Shown here in pieces: positions 55,037-64,000 of a DNA stretch of 64,000 nucleotides. Location of the stretch: assembly GCF_900459175.1 (NCBI RefSeq), contig NZ_UHFA01000002.1, forward strand, positions 310,001 through 374,000. The letters run 5' to 3'. A model generated the notes under the pieces. The model was not told the origin of the DNA and did no database searches. It was given only the letters and a program-made list of their open reading frames with translations. Position numbers and translations under genes: made by a program. This DNA comes from Streptococcus downei MFe28. Its GTDB lineage: Bacteria > Bacillota > Bacilli > Lactobacillales > Streptococcaceae. Each line of letters begins with the position of its first letter. Position 1 is the first letter of the stretch.

Positions 55037-56395
55037 TTACCTTTCTTCTAATTGCGAAATTGATGAGAATTTATTGTATTCTTTTTGGAAAATCAGTTTA
55101 ACGGTTCCACGAGCTCCAGCCCGGTTCTTTTCAAGAATAACTTCGATTGTGTTATCTTCAAATTGGTCACCATCTTCCTTGTCTCCGCGTTCATAGTAGT
55201 CATCGCGGTAGAGGAAGGCAACAATATCAGCGTCTTGCTCAATCGAACCTGATTCACGGATATCTGAGAGGACAGGCCGTTTATCCTGCCTTTGCTCTAC
55301 GCCCCGAGAGAGCTGACTAAGGGCGATAACAGGGACTTTGAGTTCCTTGGCTAGAATCTTAAGCTGACGAGAAATATCTGAGACTTCTTGTTGGCGATTT
55401 TCAGTTCTGGTTCCAGTGATGAGCTGGAGATAGTCAATAACAATCAAGCCTAGACCACCTAGCTCTTGAGCTAGTTTCCTAGAACGTGCCCGAATTTCCG
55501 TCACCTTGATACCAGGGGTGTCATCAATGTAAATAGGGGCATCAGCCAGAGTACCTTGGGCCAGGGTCAGATTTTGCCAATCTTGGTCAGTCAGCTGACC
55601 AGTTCTTAGGTTATGAGAATCAACTAAACCTTCGGCTGCTAGCATCCGATTAACTAGGCTATCAGCCCCCATTTCTAGGGAGAAGATGGCCACAGGAGCA
55701 TTCTGCTTGGTCCCGACATTCTGAGCAATATTGAGGACGAAGGCCGTCTTACCAACCGCAGGACGGGCGGCCAGAATGAACAGCTGGTCTGGATGGAGGC
55801 CTGTTGTAATCTTGTCCAAATCACGAAACCCCGTAGGAAGACCCGTAACCTCAGAAGTCTGTTGCGAGCGTTCTTCCAGAGCCTCGTAATTTTCCTTGAG
55901 GATATCAGAAATCTTACGAAAGCCGCTGTTACTGGAGCGCTCATTGATGTCCACCAAGGCTTTTTCCGCATGAGCAATAATATCGTCCGACTCAATGGCC
56001 CCATCATAGGCTTCATTGACCGTTTCAGTTAGGCGGGAGATAATATTGCGGAGCATGGACTTTTCAGCCACGATTTTGGCGTAATACTCAGCATTGGCAC
56101 TAGTTGGTACGCTATTAACCAGTTCGACCAGATAGGCTAGACCACCAATATTTTGCAGGTCGTCCTGACTATCCAAGACAGCCCGAACAGTCGTAGCATC
56201 AATGGCATCATTGCGGTCGTTCAACGTTATCATAGCCTTGAAGATAACCTTGTGCGAATATTTATAAAAATCTTCGGGCTCAATGTACTCCCGAACAGAA
56301 ATGAGCTTGTCTGGGCTGATAAATACAGACCCCAGAACAGCTTGCTCAGCTAGTAAATCTTGCGGTTGAAGTCGCAACTCCTGAGCCTCTGGCAT
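55037..56395 (-). CDS. dnaB: Replicative DNA helicase DnaB (DnaC in Gram-positives)
   Basis: 452 residues. Hexameric 5'-3' helicase of the replication fork. The N-terminal primase-binding domain opens RLQPQDLLAEQAVLGSVFISPDKL. The RecA-like motor has Walker A ARPAVGKTAFVLNIA, IFSLEMGADSLVNRMLA, GLIVIDYLQLI (Walker B), IALSQLSRGVEQRQDKRP and LEKNRAGARGTVKL (arginine finger). It is in the usual order gdpP-rplI-dnaB. Confidence 0.97.
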   Translation of the reverse strand: MPEAQELRLQPQDLLAEQAVLGSVFISPDKLISVREYIEPEDFYKYSHKVIFKAMITLNDRNDAIDATTVRAVLDSQDDLQNIGGLAYLVELVNSVPTSANAEYYAKIVAEKSMLRNIISRLTETVNEAYDGAIESDDIIAHAEKALVDINERSSNSGFRKISDILKENYEALEERSQQTSEVTGLPTGFRDLDKITTGLHPDQLFILAARPAVGKTAFVLNIAQNVGTKQNAPVAIFSLEMGADSLVNRMLAAEGLVDSHNLRTGQLTDQDWQNLTLAQGTLADAPIYIDDTPGIKVTEIRARSRKLAQELGGLGLIVIDYLQLITGTRTENRQQEVSDISRQLKILAKELKVPVIALSQLSRGVEQRQDKRPVLSDIRESGSIEQDADIVAFLYRDDYYERGDKEDGDQFEDNTIEVILEKNRAGARGTVKLIFQKEYNKFSSISQLEER

Positions 56396-56515
56396 AAGCC
56401 TTACCTCCTTACTAAGATTGATACGAATGGGGCAGACCCAATTCTAATCGCTAAACGATGACTGCCTCTATCCTAATAAACTTCCTTGGAAAATAGGCAA
56501 TAGTAGACTCACCAA

Positions 56516-56539
56516 CTAGTTGACAGGACTGTCAACTAG
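56516..56539. repeat. Perfect palindrome at the rplI stop codon
   Basis: Arms CTAGTTGACAG (56516-56526) and CTGTCAACTAG (56529-56539). It overlaps the rplI stop and lacks a T-run, so it is a poor terminator. It is one of several TTGACAG/CTGTCAA palindromes in the window. Confidence 0.6.
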
Positions 56540-56988
56540 GCTTGGTCGATTTTCAACTTAATTTGTCCTTCAACTTCCTTGTGAAGTTTGACTGGAACTT
56601 CAATTAAACCGATAGCGCGGATAGGGTGGTCCAATTCAATGGACCGTTTATCAACCTTGATAGCAAATTGTTTTTGGAGCTCTTCGGCAATTTTCTTGGC
56701 AGTAATGGAACCAAAAGTTCGACCATCTGGACCAACCTTTTCGCTGAATTGAACACGGGTTTCTTCCTTATCCAACTGAGCCTTGAGGGTCTTGGCTTCT
56801 GCTAGAAGTTCAGCTGCTGCCTTAGCTTCTGATTTTTGTTTGCCCTTAAGCTCGTTGATGGCCTGGCTAGTAGCTTCCTTGGCTAGCTTCTTTTTAAGCA
56901 GGAAATTTTGGGCATAACCTGTTGGTACTTCCTTAACTTCGCCCTTTTTCCCCTTACCTTTGACATCTGCTAGAAAAATAACTTTCAT
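56536..56988 (-). CDS. rplI: 50S ribosomal protein L9
   Basis: 150 residues from ATG 56988 (AGGAGGAAAAC upstream, shared with the end of gdpP). The rRNA-binding N-domain is [32 protein letters not shown]. The long connecting helix is rich in Ala/Glu/Lys, and the C-domain has [16 protein letters not shown]. It starts one base after the gdpP stop, so it is coupled. Confidence 0.98.
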   Translation of the reverse strand: MKVIFLADVKGKGKKGEVKEVPTGYAQNFLLKKKLAKEATSQAINELKGKQKSEAKAAAELLAEAKTLKAQLDKEETRVQFSEKVGPDGRTFGSITAKKIAEELQKQFAIKVDKRSIELDHPIRAIGLIEVPVKLHKEVEGQIKLKIDQA

Positions 56989-56989
56989 C

Positions 56990-58951
56990 TTAGTTTTCCT
57001 CCTCAAGAATGCGGTCTATAATCGTTGTTAATTCGGTGTAAGCCTGCTTGACAGTCTTGTCATCTAATTGACAGGCTGCTAAATTGAAGTGACCTCCGCC
57101 ACCCATTTCTTCCATAATGCGTTGAACGTTGATTTTATCACGACTACGGGCTGAAATTGCTGTCTGACCAACATGGTTTTTGCTAATCACAAAGCTGGCT
57201 TCGACATGGGCCATTGACAGGAGAGTGTCAGCAGCTTTACTAGCGATGATATTGCTGTAAGCCAGGTCCTCAGATCCACAGGCAATTATCATATCGCCAC
57301 CATAGGACTGACCGGTCAAAATCAGCTCATTGACTTGACGATAATCCTCAAAGTCCGTTGCTGAAATTTCTTGAATTTCTGTACTATCGCTACCCATGGT
57401 TCGCAGATAGCTGGCCACATCAAAGGTCCGATTAGTGACCCTAGCCGAGAAGTTCTTGGTGTCCAGCATAATACCAGCCATAAGCAGGCTAGCCTGGATC
57501 TTGGACAGGGGCTCATGACCGTTTTGGAATTGGAGCAACTCAGTGACTAATTCACTAGCCGAGCTGGCTCCACTTTCAATGAAGGTCAAAATAGCCTTGT
57601 CTGGGAAATCTTCATCACGGCGGTGGTGGTCAACGACAATAACCTCTGTAAACCTATCGTAAAGCTCTCTTGACAAGGTGAGAGACAACTTGGAGTGATC
57701 GACCATAATCAAAAGGTCGTTGTCGCTGGCTTGAGCCAGAGCTTGCTCAACCGTCACCAGTCTCGTCTTGTCCTCGTCTTGTAAACGTTTAACAGCCCGA
57801 GCAATATCGGTATTCATCTCCTGGTCATCATAAACAGCATAACTGCTTTCCAGAATATTTGCCGCAAAATGCTGCATACCGACCGCTGCTCCCAGAGCAT
57901 CCATATCTAGGCGAGAGTGGCCGACAACAAAGACCTGCTCCGCACTTTTAATGCGGTCAGAGATAGCCGTCATCATGGCTCTAGTTCTAGTTCTAGAACG
58001 TTTGACGGTCGAAGCCGTTCCACCGCCAAAATAGAGGGCTTTCTTATGCTCATCTGTTTCCTTAATAACCGCCTGGTCACCACCCCGCATAAGGGCGATA
58101 TTGAGATTCTGCAAGGCAGCCTGACCAATCTGCTGATGGTTATCTTCCCCAAAGGAAATTCCCATACTGAGGGTCAGAGGCAAGTCTAAATCCTTGGCTT
58201 CATTGCGGAAGTTTTCCAGAACTGTAAACTTATCGTCAATCAGACTGGCCAAAACCTTGTAGTCACTAAAGAAATAGAAGCGATCCATGCTGACCCGACG
58301 ATAGTATATCTGATGCTGACCCGCAAACTCAGAAATAAAGTTGGCAATAAAACCATTAATTTGAGCCACATCAGTATCTGCCAGGTCTGTTGTAATATCA
58401 TCATAGTTGTCAACAGAGATGACCCCGATGACTGGTCGCTTAAGTGAGCTATCGAAACTAGAATCTGTTCCTAGAGAATCAAAAAAGTAGAAAAGACCAG
58501 CGGCTAGGTCAATATTGACCACATAGGTGTGGTCATTGACCTGAATACGGTGGTTGGCTGAACCTGCCTTTTGCTCTTGGATGGTGGTCCGTAGGAGGTC
58601 AACATTAAACTCCCCTTGGTCATTGGTAAAAATAAGCTCAGCATAGGGGTTGAACCAACCAATATCATCGGTCTCTGGGTCAAATTGGACGACTCCAACT
58701 GGCATCTTATCAAGGAGAGACTTGAGACTAAGCTCGGTTTGGTCGTTGAGCCGCTCAATCTGCTCCAATTCTGATAATTCATAGGCCTGCTTTTGGTAGT
58801 AAAGCAGACCGACCATAGCCACCAGGACGATAAAAATAGCCAGAAGAAGAGCAGTTTGGGAGCTCATAGTCCTGACACAGATGGCTAGAATTCCAAAGAA
58901 AATCAAGCCAATCATGACCAGATGGATGGTCTCTAAACGAATTTTTCTCAT
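56990..58951 (-). CDS. gdpP: Cyclic-di-AMP phosphodiesterase GdpP
   Basis: 653 residues. It hydrolyses c-di-AMP and so controls potassium balance and beta-lactam tolerance. Two membrane helices (about 10-27 and 33-52) precede a PAS domain (about 85-140), a degenerate GGDEF domain (about 170-300) and the DHH/DHHA1 catalytic part. That part has [19 protein letters not shown] (DxD motif), [19 protein letters not shown] (DHH) and [11 protein letters not shown] (substrate motif). All metal ligands are visible. It leads the gdpP-rplI-dnaB-veg group. Confidence 0.97.
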   Translation of the reverse strand: MRKIRLETIHLVMIGLIFFGILAICVRTMSSQTALLLAIFIVLVAMVGLLYYQKQAYELSELEQIERLNDQTELSLKSLLDKMPVGVVQFDPETDDIGWFNPYAELIFTNDQGEFNVDLLRTTIQEQKAGSANHRIQVNDHTYVVNIDLAAGLFYFFDSLGTDSSFDSSLKRPVIGVISVDNYDDITTDLADTDVAQINGFIANFISEFAGQHQIYYRRVSMDRFYFFSDYKVLASLIDDKFTVLENFRNEAKDLDLPLTLSMGISFGEDNHQQIGQAALQNLNIALMRGGDQAVIKETDEHKKALYFGGGTASTVKRSRTRTRAMMTAISDRIKSAEQVFVVGHSRLDMDALGAAVGMQHFAANILESSYAVYDDQEMNTDIARAVKRLQDEDKTRLVTVEQALAQASDNDLLIMVDHSKLSLTLSRELYDRFTEVIVVDHHRRDEDFPDKAILTFIESGASSASELVTELLQFQNGHEPLSKIQASLLMAGIMLDTKNFSARVTNRTFDVASYLRTMGSDSTEIQEISATDFEDYRQVNELILTGQSYGGDMIIACGSEDLAYSNIIASKAADTLLSMAHVEASFVISKNHVGQTAISARSRDKINVQRIMEEMGGGGHFNLAACQLDDKTVKQAYTELTTIIDRILEEEN

Positions 58952-59033
58952 TATTAAACCTCTTAATCTCCTTATTATACCACAAGAACCCCTAAAATCC
59001 TAGGTGCCTTTTGGGCTTGCAAAAGAGGTCAAA

Positions 59034-60932
59034 TCAAGATTTTCGACTAGCCTTCTGGTTGCCCTCCAGATAGACCATGAGAATGGAAATATCAGCTGGG
59101 TTTACCCCAGAAATCCGACTGGCTTGGCCAATGGTTTCTGGATTAATCTTTTTAAATTTCTGGCGGGCTTCGGTAGCAATCGAGTCAATGTCGTCCCAGT
59201 CAATATTAGCAGGGATGCGTTTTTCCTCCATCCGTTTCATCTTGGCTACCTGGTCTAGGGCCTTGTTGATATAGCCCTCGTACTTGATTTCAGTCTCAAG
59301 CAATTCAATCAACTTTGGACTGAGATTTTCAGCAGCAGGACCGATAAACCTGATAATATCAGCATAGCTGACTTCGGGTCGCCGCATAAATTCTTTAGCC
59401 GTCACGGCATCCGTCAGAGGCTTGAAGCCCATAGCTTGAACTTCTCGATTGGTATCCTTGGTTGGCTTAAGTTTATGGGTTGAGAGACGCTTCATTTCAT
59501 TATCAAACTGAGCCTTCTTGATTTCGTAATTAAGCCAGCGTTCTTCATCCACCAGACCAACTTGGCGACCGATTGGGGTCAAGCGTATATCGGCATTATC
59601 GTGGCGCAAAATCAGGCGGTATTCAGCCCGAGAGGTCAAGAGACGGTAGGGTTCCAAGGTTCCCTTGGTCACCAAATCATCAATCATAACACCGATATAG
59701 GCATCGCTACGCTTCAAAATCAGCTCAGGCTTGCCCTGAACCTTGAGTGCAGCATTGATTCCAGCGACAATTCCTTGGCCAGCAGCCTCTTCATAACCTG
59801 AGGTTCCGTTAGTTTGGCCGGCCGTAAAGAGCCCGGAGATGACCTTGGTTTCCAGAGTAGCTCGCAGTTGATGGGGCAGGACAATGTCATACTCAATAGC
59901 GTAGCCAGTTCGCATCATTTCAGCCTGTTCCAGCCCCTTGATGGAGTGAACCAAGTCCCTTTGGACATCCTCAGGCAGGCTGGTTGAGAGCCCTTGAATA
60001 TAGACTTCCTCGGTATCACGCCCTTCCGGTTCTAGGAAAAGTTGGTGGCGATCCTTATCGGCAAAACGGACAATCTTGTCCTCAATGGATGGGCAGTAAC
60101 GGGGACCAACCCCCTTGACCACACCAGAAAACATGGGCGCCCGATAGAGATTTTTATTGATGATGTCGTGGCTGGACTGGTTGGTATAGGTCAGCCAGCA
60201 AGGAATCTGGTCCTTAAGATAATCCTCATCCCTAGACAGGAAGGAGAAGTGATTGGGCTTGCCATCTCCTGGTTGAATCTCGGTTTCCTCATAATTGATA
60301 GAAGAAGCCTTAACCCGAGGGGGTGTTCCAGTCTTAAAGCGACCGATTTCTAGGCCTAGTTTTTTCAAATTATCAGCTAGGGTGATGGAGGCTAGGCTAT
60401 TATTGGGACCCGAGGAATACTTGAGTTCCCCCAGAATAATCTCCCCTCGCAGGGCGGTCCCAGTGGTAACGACGACCGCCTTGGCCCCATACTTGATGCC
60501 TGTTGCCGTCTCTACGCCAACCACATGGCCATCCTCAACCAAGATATCATCAATCAAACTTTGTCGCAGGGTCAGATTTTCCTGCTTTTCAACCGTATGC
60601 TTCATCTCCCGAGCATAGAGAGCCTTATCTGCCTGTGCCCGCAAAGCACGCACAGCAGGGCCTTTGCCGGTATTGAGCATCTTCATCTGGATGTAGGTCT
60701 TGTCAATGTTCTTGCCCATTTCACCGCCCAGAGCATCAATCTCACGGACGACAATTCCCTTGGCCGATCCTCCAATAGAGGGATTACAGGGCATAAAGGC
60801 CAGCATTTCCAGATTGATGGTGGCCATCAGGGTCTTACAGCCCATGCGACTAGCCGCCAGAGCCGCTTCTACCCCAGCATGACCAGCCCCAACCACAATC
60901 ACATCAAAGTTTTCCGTAAATTCGTGTGTCAT
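59034..60932 (-). CDS. mnmG: tRNA uridine-34 modification enzyme MnmG (GidA)
   Basis: 632 residues from ATG 60932 ([20 protein letters not shown]), the start that matches relatives; upstream TTG and ATG codons are open but have no better ribosome site. With MnmE it adds carboxymethylaminomethyl groups to wobble uridine. FAD-binding [71 protein letters not shown] and the C-terminal MnmE-binding helices are intact. Confidence 0.97.
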   Translation of the reverse strand: MTHEFTENFDVIVVGAGHAGVEAALAASRMGCKTLMATINLEMLAFMPCNPSIGGSAKGIVVREIDALGGEMGKNIDKTYIQMKMLNTGKGPAVRALRAQADKALYAREMKHTVEKQENLTLRQSLIDDILVEDGHVVGVETATGIKYGAKAVVVTTGTALRGEIILGELKYSSGPNNSLASITLADNLKKLGLEIGRFKTGTPPRVKASSINYEETEIQPGDGKPNHFSFLSRDEDYLKDQIPCWLTYTNQSSHDIINKNLYRAPMFSGVVKGVGPRYCPSIEDKIVRFADKDRHQLFLEPEGRDTEEVYIQGLSTSLPEDVQRDLVHSIKGLEQAEMMRTGYAIEYDIVLPHQLRATLETKVISGLFTAGQTNGTSGYEEAAGQGIVAGINAALKVQGKPELILKRSDAYIGVMIDDLVTKGTLEPYRLLTSRAEYRLILRHDNADIRLTPIGRQVGLVDEERWLNYEIKKAQFDNEMKRLSTHKLKPTKDTNREVQAMGFKPLTDAVTAKEFMRRPEVSYADIIRFIGPAAENLSPKLIELLETEIKYEGYINKALDQVAKMKRMEEKRIPANIDWDDIDSIATEARQKFKKINPETIGQASRISGVNPADISILMVYLEGNQKASRKS

Positions 60933-60968
60933 TATCATTACCAAGCCGGCTTCGTTAAAGGTCGGCTT

Positions 60969-61160
60969 TTAGTTCCTTTCTCTTAGTTTTTCTTTAATCT
61001 TTTTAGGATAATTCAAATCAGCAATTTCTTTTTGGATAGCATTGAGAGCCTCAAGGATTTTTTGGTTTGTGGCCAACGATGCTTGTGCTTGAACAGCTTT
61101 TGCCGAATCTTGGTCTTTGGAATTACTTGATTCAGCTAGATGGTAAAACAAAATTAATTC
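60969..61160 (-). pseudogene. Unidentified gene fragment upstream of mnmG
   Basis: A frame of about 60 codons ending at 60969. The readable part is ESSNSKDQDSAKAVQAQASLATNQKILEALNAIQKEIADL, then a basic end (PKKIKEKLRERN). A coiled-coil-like C-terminus with no convincing start (a stop lies just upstream and only TTG is available). Probably the tail of a lost gene. Confidence 0.35.
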
Positions 61161-61327
61161 AATTTTTTACACCTTAGTAGATTGAATTTCTCAGTCTTCC
61201 AAAATATTGGTGTGTTGGATAATTGTAGAGTCCAAAAATGCAAGAATACTAATATCAAAACTCCTCCCCAGAAATTTCCTCCGATTGTATTGTAGTATTC
61301 ATTTACAGTAATCGTATTTTTTAACAT

Positions 61328-61429
61328 ATGGGCACCTCTAAAAACCCCAAACTTTTAAATTAAAGTGTTGATTTAGCAACAATTGTAACGACAAAATCGC
61401 AATTTTATTGAGTATTTAGAGGTGCCCAT
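61328..61429. repeat. 102-bp inverted-repeat element
   Basis: Perfect 15-bp terminal inverted repeats ATGGGCACCTCTAAA (61328-61342) and TTTAGAGGTGCCCAT (61415-61429) enclose about 72 bp of AT-rich sequence. The size and perfect ends suggest a non-autonomous MITE or a deletion remnant of an IS whose parent is not in the window. Confidence 0.6.
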
Positions 61430-61740
61430 TATTGCAAACGAGGTCAAAAGCATTAACAAAATCACCAATTTTAGATTTGTCGAAAACAACATCGTTAGCA
61501 AAAAAGGGAAAATTAAAAAAGGTCGCTAATATTTAAAAATAGATTATGCTTCCTATAATTTTCCCCATAGAACATGTTATGAGCATTCTTCTCCACTTTT
61601 TCTACAAGATCATTAAATTGATTGAAAACAAAACTCATGTTTTCATATTCTTTTATCTTTCTCTTCCTCACCATCTTCTTCCTCCACGCAAAAATGGCCA
61701 AAACTCTCGAAAACTGTACGCAAAAGACGCACAATCCTCA
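61430..61740 (-). pseudogene. Unidentified AT-rich gene remnant
   Basis: On the minus strand a frame reads KKMVRKRKIKEYENMSFVFNQFNDLVEKVEKNAHNMF to a stop at 61513. In a shifted frame ANDVVFDKSKIGDFVNAFDLVC follows and runs into the inverted repeat at 61429. It looks like one small gene with a frameshift near 61515. I do not recognise it. Confidence 0.35.
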
Positions 61741-61797
61741 TGAGCTTTGACCATCATGATATTTGTGTTATTAGTTTATCAAATCTTGCATAAAGAT

Positions 61798-62118
61798 TCA
61801 ATTTGAAATTGCTTTTAATTTTTGTAAAAGAGGCTGATTGGTCGCGTTTTCAAGTAAATACTGCCAAAAAATATTTCGTTGCAAAACTTTCTTAAGCAAA
61901 TCTTGATCCGACTCCTCAACAATTTCCAAAAAAGGACGTTTAGTCAAATGAGCCAGTTGTTGTAAAGACTGAGTTTCTGCTCGTTTACGTTCTGCATCTT
62001 TAGGGGATAACCAATACCAAATTCATCTGTAAAGAGCTTTTGCAGCCTTTTTAGTGGTTTCATAGAGCAAATCATTCAATTTTGCTCTTGTGGATGCTTG
62101 AATTACTCCAATTTTCAT
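61798..62118 (-). pseudogene. RpiB/LacA/LacB-family isomerase, internally deleted
   Basis: ATG 62118 gives MKIGVIQASTRAKLNDLLYE, TTKKAAKALY, the N-terminus of a sugar-phosphate isomerase of the RpiB/LacAB type. After an in-frame stop near 62030 the sequence jumps to a C-terminal part (SPKDAERKRAETQSLQQLAH, FLEIVEESDQDLLKKVLQRN, FWQYLLENATNQPLLQKLKA). About 110 central residues, including the catalytic region, are missing. The full family length is about 215 residues. A clear remnant rather than a working gene. Confidence 0.65.
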
Positions 62119-62157
62119 TTTACAATTCCTTTACATACGTGTAAATTTATTGTCAAC

Positions 62158-63365
<1,208 letters not shown>

Positions 63366-63421
63366 TATTGAAAAAACGGTACCAGCAAAGTTGCCGACAC
63401 CGTAGAAAATTATAACACGAT

Positions 63422-64000
63422 TTACTCAGAAAGCAAAACTTGGAAACCGCCTCTCTTGGCCTTATGGTAGAGCCAGAAGACCAAGAGTCCTAACCAACTG
63501 ACAATGGTCAGCCAGAGGGCAAGAGTGAAGTAGGCTGGAACTGTAAAGCTGACTGTCAACCTGTTGAGGCCCTCTCGGTCCTTTACAGTTGGAATACCAA
63601 AGGCCGACAATTTATAATCCTTGGCCGTCAAGGCCTTGCCATTGAGGACTAAACGAGTCCTCTTATAGACGGTTACTGGTAGCTCCGTTTGACCACCCTT
63701 AGAAGCCCAGGTGATGGCCAGACTCCCATTATCCTTGACAGTCTTTGTAAAGCCAGATTTAAAGATAACCTTCTCAGCGTAATAATCATAGGCATTATAG
63801 CCCTTGGTTGAGCTGTAAACGGGAAGGTAATCGGGGGTTGATTTTCGAACCTTTGTTAAAAGATTATCCAAACGATCATCAAACAGACTAGCCCTTTGTT
63901 GGCGGTAGGTTCCCACTAGATGGACATGGCGACTAGGCTTAAAAACATAAAATTCATTTTTATCATGGCTGATTTGCTGGTTAACACTGAGATAGGTTTG
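63422..64000 (-). CDS. C-terminal part of a large membrane protein (possibly YfhO-like)
   Basis: The frame is open to the window edge, so the N-terminus is outside. The visible 192 codons read NEFYVFKPSRHVHLVGTYRQ, an extracellular beta-rich region (SPDYLPVYSSTKGYNAYDYYA, VKDNGSLAITWASKGG, LNGKALTAKDYKLSAFG), and one final helix (LALWLTIVSWLGLLVFWLY) followed by a basic tail. The layout, an extracellular domain then a last helix, resembles YfhO-family glycosyltransferase-like membrane proteins. I am not certain of the family. Confidence 0.5.
   Translation of the reverse strand, partial: QTYLSVNQQISHDKNEFYVFKPSRHVHLVGTYRQQRASLFDDRLDNLLTKVRKSTPDYLPVYSSTKGYNAYDYYAEKVIFKSGFTKTVKDNGSLAITWASKGGQTELPVTVYKRTRLVLNGKALTAKDYKLSAFGIPTVKDREGLNRLTVSFTVPAYFTLALWLTIVSWLGLLVFWLYHKAKRGGFQVLLSE

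Overview
The window is a chromosomal segment of a low-to-moderate GC Firmicute, almost certainly a Streptococcus. The evidence is gene order: argS divergent from argR-ylbF-mutS, then mutL, ruvA, tag, cinA, recA and spx; hisS divergent from rpmF-rpmG; and gdpP-rplI-dnaB-veg-rpsD between mnmG and the rest. The promoters are sigma-A type, and the insertion sequences belong to groups common in streptococci (IS1182, IS630, IS982, IS5/IS1381, IS30, IS256, IS21). I do not assign a species. I found no rRNA, tRNA or CRISPR array.

Layout. 0-13.5 kb is an accessory zone. It holds a possible small RNA, an IS1182 element nested in the 3' end of an IS630 element, an FtsX-type ABC exporter facing a broken Rgg regulator cut by an IS982 remnant, a TetR/glycosyltransferase pair, a MarR plus half-size UvrA-like operon with a near-ideal promoter and operator, and an IS1381-type element. 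13.5-31.1 kb is the DNA repair block, transcribed leftward (argR, ylbF, mutS, mutL, a CPBP remnant, ruvA, tag, cinA, recA, spx), with argS diverging from argR. It is interrupted by a decayed IS630 between recA and spx and by a MacB-like exporter with an XRE regulator between tag and cinA. 31.4-32.1 kb holds an orphan double-glycine-leader bacteriocin with a small membrane protein. 32.6-37.9 kb carries yitT, aspS, an unknown gene, hisS, rpmF and rpmG.

37.9-43.4 kb, just downstream of rpmG, looks like a decayed integration hot spot. It contains sequence resembling the end of an integrative element, a truncated gene, IS30, IS982, IS256 and IS21 copies, and an unknown 99-aa gene. 43.4-53.0 kb carries a lipoprotein pseudogene, a P1B metal ATPase behind an exact PerR box, an XRE membrane regulator, a Nudix hydrolase, a PadR-DUF1700-DUF4097 operon, and a YhgE/Pip-type protein divergent from its TetR regulator. 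53.7-64 kb is housekeeping again: rpsD, veg, dnaB, rplI, gdpP, mnmG, mnmA and the C-terminal part of a large membrane protein. Gene debris and a 102-bp inverted-repeat element lie between mnmG and mnmA.

Beyond genes, the window carries two dispersed intergenic repeat families. One is a hairpin-rich unit (15.4, 18.5 and 53.6 kb). The other is a MITE-like family (10.0, 31.4, 32.5 and 46.1 kb). A palindrome of the form TTGACAG-N2/3-CTGTCAA also recurs inside housekeeping genes. The most promising new biology is the orphan bacteriocin pair, the PerR-controlled metal ATPase, the MarR/half-UvrA operon and the structured repeats.
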